Below, piece after piece: positions 12,499 through 33,699 of a DNA stretch of 64,000 bases (position 1 is the first letter of the stretch; the number at the start of each line of letters is the position of its first letter). Below the pieces are notes generated by a model, which worked only from the letters and a program-made list of their open reading frames with translations, had not been told where the DNA came from and ran no database searches. Location of the stretch: the NCBI GenBank assembly GCA_028023455.1, contig JAQFVV010000142.1, positions 355,501-419,500 on the forward strand. Reading direction: 5' to 3'. The stretch comes from Epiperipatus broadwayi (taxonomy: Eukaryota > Onychophora > Udeonychophora > Euonychophora > Peripatidae). The translations under genes were made by a program, and so were the position numbers.

Positions 12499-12999
12499 GC
12501 TGGTTAGTAAAGCTATGATTTCCCTTTTTTCCTTGTTGGGAATATTTTTTTATATTTTTACCTTGAGCCTCCATTTTGGCTTTATTTTTTATCATTTATA
12601 ATTTTAAACACTTTTTATCATTATTTTTGATACCATATTTTATTTTAATAAGTTTACTAATTTCTATTTTATTTATTTCTTTCTAAACTGGAAATACACA
12701 CTGACTCCACCCCTCCTTTGTCCATTTTTCTCCACCTGATCTTAATGCTTTAACTCCACCCAAACATCCACCTGTCTCTAATTTAACATAATGATTTATT
12801 TTAACCAATGTAAATAGCACAAATCTCTCTTCATTTAAAGAAAACAAAGTTTTCAAATTCTTTTTTTTTTTTTAAAATTAAAACGCTTTAACATACGTAA
12901 TTTAGCTTTTGTATAGAAAAACTTTTTTTAAACAAGAAACAAAGCATTTATTTACTATTATTTCTTAGATCCAGCCCAAATGTTGGGAAAAGCCATTTA
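12499..12999 (-). promoter_or_regulatory. LTR-A 5' leader with possible primer-binding site
   Basis: This lies between the 5' LTR end (13000) and the Gag-like start (12498). On the minus strand the first bases after the LTR's terminal CA are TAAATGGCTTTTCCCAACA. A TGG within a few bases of the LTR edge is where a tRNA-primed element carries its primer-binding site. I could not match the following bases to a specific tRNA 3' end, so this remains a positional call. Confidence 0.4.
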
Positions 13000-13114
13000 T
13001 GTACCGGGTCAAACCATTGAAACCACTTACTTATGTGTATATATAAGTTTTGGCCAGTTTCAAACTCCTTCATAATACATTTATAATTTTATAAAGGTTA
13101 TGTGAACGGACAGG

Positions 13115-13357
13115 CAAATTTGGGGAAAAGGGGGGACTTTTTTATAACTTTTTAAATTAAAAATAGGGCCCCTCTCGGCTGCTAGATTCAAACCCCCCCT
13201 TCCCAAAACATTTTTTTTTTTTGTGGTAAACCCCGGCGACCCCCCATCTTAAGAACAACAACATTTGGAAAGAGGACTCTAATATCCTGTTCCAAAAACC
13301 CTCCTAAAACAACTCCCTCTAAATTTTAATTAAAAAAAAAAATATTTAAGGGGGGGA
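13115..13357. other. Homopolymer-distorted block in the LTR, probable consensus error
   Basis: Compared with the matching part of the left LTR (about 4795-5045), this segment has long G, A, T and C runs replacing mixed sequence, for example GGGGAAAAGGGGGG and TTAAGGGGGGG. Short well-matched islands such as CTCTCGGCTGCTAGATTCAA remain. Flanking sequence matches far better. The pattern suggests poorly polished long-read consensus rather than biological divergence. Confidence 0.55.
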
Positions 13358-13440
13358 GAATTAATAAAAGGTTGGTAAAAAGAATTGACTGACAAATAAA
13401 GTTTAAGTTTTAAAGACAATTTATTAATTAACATTAAATA

Positions 13441-13686
13441 AATCAATTATTTTATATAGTGCAAAGTTTTATAAACTGTAATAGCTAAACAGCATTAAGC
13501 TGTTGCACATGCGCTTTGCAGATTTTAACTATAAATGACTGAATACAAACACTTCAAACACATGATAAAGTCTTTGGCCATTCTATCTTTTCCCAAAGAC
13601 TTTATCATGTGTTTGAAGTGTTTGTATTCAGTCATTTATAGTTAAAATCTGCAAAGCACATGTGCAACAGCTTAATGCTGTTTAAC
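13441..13686. mobile_element. MITE-like fold-back insertion with 96-bp hairpin arms
   Basis: Left arm 13482-13577 and right arm 13593-13688 are reverse complements over 96 bp with only about two mismatches, separated by a 15-base loop. The direct repeat TAACATTAAATA flanks the block at 13429-13440 and 13687-13698, as a 12-bp target duplication would. The other LTR has a single copy of that motif and no hairpin. Transcribed through, the arms would form a long double-stranded RNA. There is no coding capacity; it is either a fold-back/MITE-type element or the product of template switching. Confidence 0.78.
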
Positions 13687-14924
13687 TAACATTAAATAAT
13701 TTTAAATATTCTATAACTTTAATATAATACACATACATTTTAAATTAACATTTCTAGGATAGTTTAAATATTTTTGTAGATTTTAATAATAGAACACTGG
13801 TATTTATCTAATTTAACTAATAACACTGATAGAATGATCATGCACATTTTAACTCATATAGCATTCACAAAAATAATAATAAAGCATTAATAGCATTTGA
13901 AACTTAAACACACATATCAATAGTTCATTTTATGTATGATAGAGTTCATATAATTTGAATCTTGAATATTTACGAATTACAGCGGTGGCTACTACATATA
14001 AATAATAATAAATAAAGGTTTACCTAGGATTTTTGGTAATGTGGATATTGCTTGTTGTTGGCTGCTTCTGATGGATTATATCTAACCGGTTAGATTTGGA
14101 TGTTTCTTGAAGAGATTTTGTGCAAATCCATATGTTTTATTTTGAAGAGAGTTGAACGTTTGATGGAGGATTTCTGAGTTGTTATGCAAACATTATTTCA
14201 CAGGGAGGTTTTGATGATCTTGTTGGACTAAAAAGGCTGGAGCACGAGTACATATTTCCAAAAGCTGCTCAACAGTGCATGTTTGTTTCTGGATTCATAA
14301 TAGAAATGCACTGTAATCAAGACTGTCACTGCAAACTAGACTGAATAAAAATTCTTAACTGATTGTCCGATAAAATATTCCGTATTTATACCAATGAAGT
14401 GTTTTCCTTTTGATATTCTCTGGCAAATATCTGTTGTTGAAATTCTTTAGCAATTAATCCTATGACAACATGTTTTTTGATTGATTGTTTAATTAGTAGT
14501 AGCTATTTCAAAATGTGTTGTTTCATATCTTTAATTAGTAGTGCACCGCTGTATTTTTTTTTTAAATACATTTTTTATTTATTTATAATATTTAATACTG
14601 ATACATTTTTTTTACATTTGCACACACATATATAATTTTATTCTACACATCAAAAATAGTTTTAATACCTTTTCTTCTTTAATTTAAATGAAGAGATTTA
14701 TATATATTTTTTAAAGCTTCTAAATTGTATTTCAACTAATAATAATAAACTCTTTACTTCCTTTTATAAAACCTTCAGTTTAACTTTAATAAATCCCCCT
14801 TCGCACTTTTAATCAATTATTTTTCAACTTTTATTTCAACTATTTTTGGGAAGATTTTTTTGTTTTAATAATTTTTTTACGACAAAATTATTTTATATAC
14901 ATGTGCCAAATTGGCCTTGGCACA

Positions 14925-15851
14925 ACATATATATAATCCTGACTTAACATAATGATAATTTGGTTAAAAATAATTTTGAGAATGTATCAAACTTATATAA
15001 AAGTATTATTATTGCTACTGAATATTGATGGACCCCTGAAGAGAGTTAAGTGCAAACTTCACACTGAGTTCAAATACTGAGCATAACAGAATAATCAAGA
15101 GAGGTGAAGATTGGATGAACTGGTCTAAGTTGTATCTGTATTGAATATTTAAACATTAAATTATTTTATTTGAAGTAGATGCAATCATGTATTAAACTTT
15201 TATTGCAGCATTCATAACATCGTATATGAAGATCATAAGTCTGACTATAATTAGATGCATTCACCCTCAGTCCATAAGGGAAGATGGATCATTACATATG
15301 GCACCAAACTTTAAGGGCACAAAACAATAGTTTACCACCAATTACATCCATAAAAAATAATATAAATAATTTTTATGAAATATAACCTTGATCGATTGAT
15401 TCACATAGCAATGATAAATAATTTCAACCATCAAAAAATGAGATAATTTTTATGTGAACTCTTAAAATAATAGATAATAAAATAAATAGAGAACTTAAAA
15501 TAAAATAATGAATGATTAAATAGATGAGTCAGACATTTGAAAAGTTAATTTTAAATTAGGCATTAAATTAACAACACCGAAAAAAAGGTAGAAAAAGTTT
15601 TAAAATTACACTAAAAAGAAATGATATATCATGAAATCCTATGACAGATAATTTCTCTTAGTAAATAAGGAATAAACAAACTTATAACCAAGATAAAACT
15701 TAATTTATGATTACAAGAAGTGTAAAAAACATAGTCAATGCAATAATGAAACATGCTGAAAACATACAAAATATCAATATAAGTAAACAAGGAGAAAATA
15801 TTAGAAATATTGAAGAAAAAATCTTCACTGATCTAATTATCAGTAATCATT
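14925..15851. other. AT-rich DNA with possible retroelement leader
   Basis: No ORF of note. A TGGCACCAAACTTTAAGG segment near 15300 resembles the start of a tRNA primer-binding site, and a coiled-coil Gag-like frame follows about 550 bp downstream. The arrangement could be the decayed 5' leader of another LTR element, but no LTR end was identified beside it. Confidence 0.3.
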
Positions 15852-16872
15852 ATGATTAAGAGTAACTACTGTACACAAACACCCATTTCTGATGAATCAA
15901 TGTCTCAAACCAAGGTTACACTCGATGATGAAGTGTCTCCAGTAATTACATTTGAAGTAACACAAGCTACAACAAATAACATGATTATAGAACAAATGTT
16001 CCAAACCATTATAAATATAAATTATAAGTTAGAAGAAAAGTTTAACCAAAACATGAAAAATTTAGAAGAAAAATTGAAAAGTAATATGGAAATTGTTAAA
16101 TCAGAATTAAAATTGGAAATGAAGAGTTTGGAGAATAAATTATTTATTGATATCGAATAAGTATCAATAGGTCTAAATAATGTTCAAAAAAATAATACCA
16201 AGATGATACAAGCCTTAGAAGATATAAACAAAGATGTTGAAGAAAAAGATACCAGATGTCAACAGAGATTCAAAGAATTTCAGACTAGTATCATTGATCA
16301 AATGAATATTTAATGCAATGAATTGTATAAAATTAAAAAAATTAAAAAAAAATGAAATAGATGAGAAACAGGAGAAAATGCAAACAAAAATGCAAAAAGA
16401 ATTACAATAAGTAAATCATAAGATTAATCAAATCTATATGAAACAAATTAATGATTCAGACATTAATGACAAATCATTGAAAAAGTTGGATTAAAATTTA
16501 AGACAGAAATTAAATAACTTGTATAGAAAATAATAAGATATTGGAAACACTACATTAAAAAAATTGATGAAAGGCACAGCAGAAATACATAAAAAAGTAA
16601 ATTGTATGGATGAGGCATTTAAACAAAAAAATTCAATTATTGAATTACAAATGTCTCAAAATACATGTGCATGTAAACCACAACATAACGATATCCAACA
16701 TAAAACACCAGTGATAAATGAAATACTTAAATATATAGAATCACTCCAATATATTGCTGTTGATCATAAAATTAAACTCAGAATATTTATCAGAGATAAT
16801 ACTCCTGAACTAATTGATAACTATCAAGTTGAAAGACTTCCATACCATTTTATTCTCCCAGTAAAGAAATAA
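15852..16872 (+). pseudogene. Decayed coiled-coil Gag-like gene
   Basis: The frame opens at the ATG at 15852 and encodes 102 residues. A Ser/Thr-rich N-terminus is followed from about residue 50 by E/K/N/Q-rich coiled coil (repeats such as NMKNLEEKLKSNME). It ends at a stop at 16158-16160. Sequence of the same composition continues with several stops until a second open stretch at 16564-16872 (102 codons). That second stretch contains a C-x-C pair (NTCACKP) and a more globular end (HKIKLRIFIRDNTPELIDNY). I read this as one gene broken by stops. It ends ~30 bp before the LTR-B-like copy at 16903. No database-recognisable domain is apparent to me. Confidence 0.5.
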
Positions 16873-16902
16873 CTCAAGTACAAAGATATGGTTAAGGAAA
16901 TT

Positions 16903-19945
<3,043 letters not shown>

Positions 19946-21141
19946 GCAGTGGCTTCCCAAGTGAGAGCTCAAGATAATACTATCTACCTGAGATAACAAG
20001 GAATCAATAGAGATGGAATTGTGATGTGTAGTCAAAAAAAATTTTTTTTATGTATAGAAATATTTTGAACTTATGTTTTATTTTAGACTTTTATATGATA
20101 ATGTTTATTATTATTTTATTTTTCATTGATTTTGATAAATGAATGCAGACATAAAACAGATTCGTTTAACAATTTTAAAATAATATATATATCTTACAAC
20201 TTGTAGTCAGTGTAAAGTGTAAATAGCATTTTTGTTAAATGTTTTGTTATTAATGAAATATTACTGTGAGATAGGGACAGGAATATTGATAGTTATGAGT
20301 TATAGAATAATAATTTCATGTATATTTGGGAGGTTCATGTTACAGAAAATCTATGATTTTGGAGGTTGGATTGGATATTTGATTGTTTGAGTTTGATTGC
20401 TTTTATTTCAGTTTTGATGATGGATCAAGAGTTTTGTATTGCCTTGAGGATGTGATGTATTCAGGCCACTCATGACTGATCAATCTCATTCAGTTCTCCA
20501 ACTTAAATTATGATTTGTTTTTATTCATCATGAAGCCATTAACAGTAATTCTGCCATGATCTCAGGCTCTAAGACTCCAAGAAAGTGAGCAAGGCATCAT
20601 TTTTAAAAATATTTCCAGCCCCTAAGACTTTAAAGAAGCAGATAATTGCAACAGAGTTTGCATTATTTTACTAAGGATTGTGGTAGCCTAAAGTGATTAA
20701 TTAAATTGGGATAGCTTTCTGGATATTCATGTGCATTGTGTATATAAGGTGCTGTGACTGAATTCTTTTATTTGTCTCAGAATTGTGAGCTGCTAATCAT
20801 TCTGTCGACTGTCAGTATCTGTCAGATCTCTGAGGGAAAAGATGAGTATATAATTAGGAGTATGAACTATATTATGACTATATACATATACATGTACCAT
20901 ATAAATTATTGCTGGGTGGGTCATCAAATAATGGATATTAATTTTTTTTTGAAAGCATGAGAAAACAAGGTGATAACATACAAATCAGTCAGTAGGGGAT
21001 ATGTCTCAGAAAGGAAATATATGTGCAGGTTCTTGGTGATCTGGGAATGTGAAAAAATAATAATTGAAATTTGATTATAAAATATTACTTATTGCTTAAC
21101 AATATTAAATAAATAATAAACACTATAAAAATAAAAATAAC
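19946..21141. other. Spacer between LTR-B copies, no gene identified
   Basis: Begins with TTGCAGTGGCTTCCCAAGTG, in which TGG just after the presumed LTR end could be a primer-binding site for an element in plus orientation. The ORF at 20754-20960 has no recognisable domain. The segment is slightly less AT-rich than its neighbours near 20400-20700. Confidence 0.35.
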
Positions 21142-21360
21142 ATGGAGTCTGACAAAAAATGTAGTGAACCAGATAAGTTCCAAATCTTGTTAGATCAAAT
21201 TAAGAAAATGAACAGACATCTAAATGAGAAAATAGATAGTCAAACCCATAAATGGAAAAATCAAATTGAAACAATGAATGAAAAGTTTGAAGTTCAAAGT
21301 ATGGAACTTAAAGCAATAAATCAGAAACTAGATAGTGTGTTTAACAAATTGGACCACTAA
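21142..21360 (+). CDS. Short coiled-coil Gag-like ORF
   Basis: 72 codons from the ATG at 21142. The sequence is dominated by K, E, N, Q and D with regularly spaced L, I and M, so almost the whole product should be a coiled coil. It resembles the N-terminal coiled coils of Gag-like proteins found elsewhere in this window. It lies ~1.2 kb downstream of one LTR-B copy and ~0.7 kb before the next, consistent with a gag remnant between LTRs. Charged sequence with stops continues to about 21790, so this is probably the 5' end of a larger decayed gene. Function otherwise unknown. Confidence 0.4.
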   Translation: MESDKKCSEPDKFQILLDQIKKMNRHLNEKIDSQTHKWKNQIETMNEKFEVQSMELKAINQKLDSVFNKLDH

Positions 21361-21790
21361 ATATAGTTTCTGATTCATTGATTTAATATGATATTCAATT
21401 TAAAAAATTAGTAGACAAGGTAGAGAAGACAGGAAGGTGGGATAACCATGTTCAGGCAGTAGATATTAAGATAGTGGACTTACAAGGGGAATGTCTAAAA
21501 ATGAAATAGATTGTCAGATTAATCAAAATAAAGAAGAGAAGAAAAACTGAAGGAGAAAATGGATAGTAAGACTAATTAAAATGAAGGAATGAAAAAGAGC
21601 AGAATTGTAAGATATATAGATTTATACTATAAATTGCCCATGAGAATGAAAGAGAGAAGAATTATAAGGTGTATAGATTTATTCTATAAATATCCCATGA
21701 AAATGGAAGAGGAAAGTATTGTAAGGCACATAGTTTTAAATTTAAATATCCTGTAAAAATGAAAGAGGGAAGGATTGTATAATTTTGTAT
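21361..21790 (+). pseudogene. Decayed Gag extension with minisatellite
   Basis: Downstream of the stop at 21358-21360 the composition stays purine-rich and lysine/glutamate-coding but is broken in every frame. The 3' part is built from 57-bp tandem units (separate entry), open across the first two units. This looks like the rest of the Gag-like gene after frameshifts and stops. No pol motifs follow before the next LTR-B copy. Confidence 0.35.
21589..21787 (+). repeat. 57-bp minisatellite encoding a 19-residue repeat
   Basis: Units start at ATGs at 21589, 21646, 21703 and 21759 (57, 57 and 56 bp, then a partial fourth). Units 1 and 2 translate in one frame to M-K-x-x-R-I-(V/I)-R-x-I-D-L-(Y/F)-Y-K-(L/Y)-P-M-(R/K). 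Unit 3 is diverged and ends in a stop. The exact multiple of three suggests the unit expanded while the frame was still open. Confidence 0.8.
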
Positions 21791-21839
21791 ACAATTTATT
21801 TTAATTATATGATTAATATATCATTACATTTTTTCTTCA

Positions 21840-28277
<6,438 letters not shown>

Positions 28278-31200
28278 GAATGATGCAGTTACATGAAATA
28301 AAGATTGCGAAAACAGATGCATAGATTAAGGAAGAAAACTAGAGTATTACTCTTAACATATCTCAAAATCATGGCACAGTGCGAAGAGGTATGACATTTA
28401 CCTGCCTAATATCCTCTAGTACAGGAATGATGTTAAAGCTATTTCTTCAGCTTTATTAGAACATCAAATATTTAAAGAAATATAAACACTGTCCAAATAA
28501 AATGTGTAACAGTCACAGGGCTTTATTAGCTATGCTGATATTCACATAAAGACTAAATATTATTTCCATTCCTTATAACATTTTATTTCTTAAAACATCA
28601 TCTTGGTTTCCTATTCACTAAGTACTTTCAAGCCACTATCTCAACATTATTTCTCAAGATTTTCCACATCTTACATCCATAAATAACTATCTGCATTTAC
28701 AAAACAATAAATAAAATTCATTAATAGTTAAACAATCTTATGATTCCATAAGAAAAGTCTGCTTACTTCATTATTCTATATGTCTAATCATATACAATCT
28801 ACTTAGACAATATTTGAATATCCAATAACATGAAAATTTTAAAAAATCACATAATTATTTGTTATGTTGGATTATATCACTAATAAAAAAAAATCGTCGT
28901 ATGCATATTTTCAAATCAATCCTATCTCATAATATTTTTTTTAAAATGTTGTATGAAATGCGGTACATCTAAGTAAAAAACTTTTACACTTCATTCTTCC
29001 AATTTATGGATGATCTAAAGAAAACAAAAAAAATATACATTATAAATTATCAATAGTTACCAATAACCTTTATCTAGTCATCGTGTTCAGTAGGCTTCCT
29101 TTATCCACTTGAGCATTGCAGATATAAAAAAATTCACACCCATACACTTTATATTAAAATATTTTTAGCTAAATTATTAGATTGTTATATTATAAAATTT
29201 TAATATTAATAAATTAATGTTTTTATGTTTTTCCTAATCTTATATAAAAATTTAGATTTAAACTAGGTTAACAAAATAAAAGGAATCAAAACTATAATTA
29301 CATATTTTCTTGACGATAGTTCCTGATAAGTCCAAAATGTTTATTATTTTCTCTAGAGTTTTAAAAATGTTCTCCTCCAAGTGTGTTAAAGTTTAAAATA
29401 AAAATAATTATTAATCCATTTAGTAAAATTTATAGAAAATAATCCTTGGTTTTAGTATTTAGGACGATAATTATTAAATCATAATATTAATTAATCCCAT
29501 GAAGCTTCTTAATCTTCTCTACCAATATTCTCTGCATATCCGATGCATCAATCCATCTAATTTAACTTTAAAAATATTCGATAAACTTTTAAGTACTATT
29601 TGTATTTTTATGGATCCATCTTTTATTCAACTATGTGTTCACTTTTTTATATATGTTTCCTTCTTGATACATTTAAACTTTCGTTTGGTATTTTTATATA
29701 TAACTTTAAAAAAAAACTTCAAGTACTTTTAAACAAATCTTTTCTAAATACATTTTAAATAATTCTAAGACCGGATATTTTAATATCAAAAAACGCTTCT
29801 GTAACATATTCTCCTGGGTTCTTTCTTTAATTCTTGAAAATATATTTTTTTAAAAAAATGTTACCTTCAGAAAGGATACAACATTTTACTCCTTTTGATA
29901 TAATATTATATAAAATAATTCATGAAATATAATTGTCTTATTACTATTTAAAAATAAATCTTGGATAAACTTATAAATAATACATTTCAATACATTTTTT
30001 AGACTCCGTATAATGTCCGTGCTGTGGTTTTTATGTACCAGAACAGTTCTTTGGTGAAATATTAATAAAGCTGTATCAATAAATATTCCAAACATTTTTT
30101 CAGCATTACAACTTATATCCATTTTATTTCGTAGTATATCCATTTTTATTGCGAAGTTTAGGTTAAACTTTTAGATAAAATACGACTGGTAAGTACTTTA
30201 AAAATTAGAAAATCATTTCCACAAAGTTTCTAAATTATTATATTTTAACACCCTCTTTTGCAAAAATACTTTTAAAAATTATCAATTAGTTTTTTGCAAA
30301 TAAAATGATAAGAAAGTACTAAAAAAAAAATTGACTAAAATAAAAAAAAAAATACAATCTCTTTGAGAGCTGCTAATATACCTTTCTTTGGTTTCAATAC
30401 ATTATTAATCTCTCTCTATACACCCGTGCAATTCATATTTATAGTCTGTAAGAATACCTATTCCTATTGGTTAATTCTTACTTTAGCTTGAGAACAAATT
30501 TACATATTTTCAATTTCAAGTAGAATTGAATTTCAAAATTAGAAATTATGATGTAATAAAATTTAAAAAAATATTATTTAAAATACCACTTTTAATTCAA
30601 TTATAACTTTATTTAAATTATTTAATCTTTTAAAATAACTTTTAAAATAACATTTAATAACTTATTCCACTTCTTAATATTCAATTTATCTATTTTTATT
30701 TAAATAAAATATTTAATTTTTATATTATGAATGTATTCATCTTTATTACATCATTTAAGCATTTGGAAATAACTATGTAATATTTTAATATTCACTTCCA
30801 TGATAATAATCATTATATCCAACTCTATAATACACAAACTTTGTTATTAAATTCTAACAAGCATGTGTGTGAAAGTATACATTAAAAGTCACATGATTAA
30901 TAACTTTGACAGACAATTTTTAATCTATTTCTCTGCCCAGTTTTATAAAATTGATACACTTATTATATTATATAAAATAATTATAAAAAATTTGAAAGAA
31001 TAATTTTAAAAATATAGAACTAGATATAATTTTCACCATCATAAAATTTATTTTTAAAATATATTATATTAATTTTGATTATTAATCATAGTTTATAAAT
31101 TTAAATACTGTATAACATTTATTTATCTATATGTTTAAGACTATTAAAATTGAGCTTATTAAATATACTTTTAATTTTTATAGCTGTGTTATTTAATATG

Positions 31201-31443
31201 GCCAGCTTTTACAACCATATGAAACAATATTTTAAACTTTACTTAATTACTTTTTAAATAATTCGCTATAATTTTATATACCACATATTTTCTTTAGCTT
31301 TAAATTGTACTTTAAAAATATAATCGACAAACTATAATTAATGTGTTAAAAGAACATATTCTAAAATTTAAAATTTTTAGTAATTGACTGTTATGAACTA
31401 TTACAGGCCTATAGAAAAAGGCACAATATATATATATATATAT
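28278..31443. repeat. Dispersed ~3-kb repeat 'family C', copy 2
   Basis: Collinear and diverged from 1635-4678. Corresponding blocks include AGGTATGAC near 28390/1757, ATCTTGG near 28601/1964, ATATGGCCAGCTTT near 31197/4433, and the terminal AT palindrome. An (AT)n run abuts its left end and the AT palindrome marks its right end. A short minus-strand ORF (29886-30143) sits at a position comparable to the one in copy 1. The ORF at 29499-29732 (plus) is not recognisable. Confidence 0.48.
29886..30143 (-). pseudogene. Short ORF fragment in family C repeat, function unknown
   Basis: 85 codons on the minus strand. Residues about 25-60 can be aligned with the ORF at 3258-3470 through an F-x-x-R-x-x-x-x-H core and following leucine/isoleucine-rich positions. 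No domain is recognised. Conservation between two diverged repeat copies hints at an element-encoded protein, but identity is low and the alignment was made by eye. Confidence 0.25.
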
Positions 31444-33543
31444 TGTAACCATTTATAGATTATCATAAACAAATTTCCTTATTAGGATCATTATAATAAA
31501 ATATTAAGCATAAATGTTTCAGTATTATGGATTAAAATATTTTCGTTAGCCTATTTAGCTCTTAGTTATTTATAAATACTTAGATTATTTAATATTTGCT
31601 TAAAAATAAAATTAATAATTGGAATCTAAAAAAAAGTTAATTTAAAACTTATGTTTCAATTAAATGCAATGATTAAAGTTATTTTATACTACATAAAAAT
31701 GGTTATTTAACTCTGTTGGATTTGTGTTTTTTTAATATATGATTTTAAAATAGTGATTTGTTAAATGTTAGTTTATGCAAGATTGTTTAAAATCAGAGTT
31801 TAAAGATATTAAGTATATCTAACTGGGATAAGTATCAATTTAAATCACTTTTAAATATTAGTTATTAATTTATTGTCATTTGTTTTAAAATCTTGGTTAT
31901 ATTTATTGTACATGTGAATGTATGGATATATGTGTTTGCCTGTGAATAAATGTAACCTTTCAAAAATATTAAAAATTATAAAATAAAAGGGTGCATTAAA
32001 TCAATCACAATATTAAAAGCTTTGAATTAGGGTAAAGTAAAATAAAAAAGATACTTTAAAAAAAATAATGTTTAATTTTAAAAATAAGTAATTTTATTAA
32101 TGTTAACTAAATCATATATTTACTAATTAAATTGTAATTAATAAAGTTCATTTATATTTTAATTTTAAGTCTAGATGTCATCTACTAAAACTGTCTTGAT
32201 AAAAGTTCAAGGTGAAATCAATTAAAAAATTAAAAATATGATAATAATTTACATATTATGATAAAATACTGGGAGGAGATTTCTTTTTTAATATTACATT
32301 ACAGTAAAAATAATTTTAATAATTATTTAATTATTTCACTTTAATTTTAAATTAAATTGATTGATTTTTTTAACATTCATTTTTTAAGTCAGTTTAAAAA
32401 TTTTAAGTGTATGGTTGAATAAGAAGTTAAAAAATTATCCATTGCAGTATTACATCTAAAGTATATATTCAGTTGTCTATAGAAATATCAAAGTTCTTGT
32501 AACTTTCAAAAGAAGTATGTTATTTTATTTTTATATTTAAGCATTAACTAAATGTAAACTTTTGCTATCATAAATCATCTTTGACAATTTAACTACTCTT
32601 TTCATTAATTATTAATACTAATTTTAATTTCTAAGAAAATTATTATATTTATATCAAATTAAAATATAAAAATGGTGAACTACTATCATAGTATTGAGTT
32701 TATTAAAAAGAGAAAAAGTAACAATTATTTAAACTTGTAATATAAAATTATAAAGAAAGATCAAGTCATAAAAATCAATTGTTTAAATATCTTAAAGAAA
32801 ATACTTTATCTAGATATTGTCATACTAAGATGAATAAGCTAATGCAAATTAACATAATTATCTGTTCCTAGTTGATCTATCTATTTATTAGAATAGGTTT
32901 TTAAACTGCTTATTTGCTTTAAATATATTGTTTTACATTTAAAAAAAGTGATTTAAGCCAAAGTTATGTATACAATATCACTAAAATGTCAATTTGTGAT
33001 ATGACACTTTATAAAGAACAGTTGTTAATTAATATTCTAATTCTGCTCATTTCTCCTTCAATTCATATTACAATTAGAAATGTGTAATAAAGGAAGCATA
33101 TATTATTCAAAATATCTACTATCAACTCTTGTCATCTTCAAATTTGTCAAATTTAATTGCAAATATTTTCTCAAAAAACAACTGCCATATCATTTTAAGA
33201 AGATAACAAAAAGGTCTTGAACAAAAGAGATAATTTTCCTTATAAAGGGAAAATAACTTTTAATCTGCAATCTGAATAAGGTATAATATTTATATATATT
33301 TTTTGATATATTTAAAATTATTTGTAGTTATAATTTATATATAATATTATTGATTATAAATATTATTTATAATAATGGTGCCTAAGAAATGGAATTGAGT
33401 AAGATATACAGTAAAATGTTTATTCTATAAATTATTTTTTATTATTATTCTGAAGTTCACTGAATTATTGTTTAAGCTTAAATAAATGATTGTATCCAAG
33501 GTATAACAGCCATTTATACATTTGATATATATATAAATGAATA

Positions 33544-33578
<35 letters not shown>

Positions 33579-33699
33579 GAAAGTATTATGAAAGTCCATG
33601 TGTGTGTGAATTGTAGATAATTATAAAGTGAATGTTGCATGCCTTTTGTATGTGTGTGCAAGATGTTTCATTATTTATTTATTTATTATCAGTTTCATG
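31444..33699. other. AT-rich noncoding DNA with (TA)n tract
   Basis: No recognisable gene. A (TA)n-rich tract occurs at about 33520-33575, flanked by ATAAATGA on both sides. The minus-strand ORF spanning it (33425-33661) is an artefact of the microsatellite. Confidence 0.55.

Larger units (their letters stand above)
4679..14924 (-). mobile_element. LTR retrotransposon 'LTR-A' with nested insertion
   Basis: Two long direct repeats (4679-6197 plus 9462-9756, and 13000-14924) bound an internal segment at 9757-12999. Read on the minus strand, each repeat begins TGTGCCAAGG and ends ...TACA, giving canonical TG...CA LTR ends. A purine tract (minus strand GGAGGGGGGT, 9761-9770) lies four bases from the start of the left repeat. 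That fixes the left repeat as the 3' LTR and the orientation as minus. A coiled-coil Gag-like ORF begins ~500 bp inside the 5' LTR (right side), as expected. No protease, RT or integrase motif was found in the ~3.2-kb interior, so the copy is internally deleted or non-autonomous. Both flanks are TA/CA-rich, so the target-site duplication is ambiguous. Confidence 0.82.
13000..14924 (-). repeat. LTR-A 5' LTR (continuous copy)
   Basis: This full-length copy of ~1.93 kb runs on the minus strand from TGTGCCAAGG (14924) to GGTACA (13000). It is uninterrupted where the left LTR is split by LTR-B. It differs from the left copy by a ~246-bp hairpin insertion (13441-13686) and by a block of poor match at 13115-13357. 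Outside those blocks identity is high (about 95% by eye), so the element inserted fairly recently. It should hold the promoter and polyadenylation signals, but I cannot place a TATA box reliably in such AT-rich DNA. Confidence 0.82.

Noticed and set aside
33425-33661. 78-codon minus-strand ORF
   Set aside because: Its middle is a (TA)n tract and the rest has no domain; a chance ORF.
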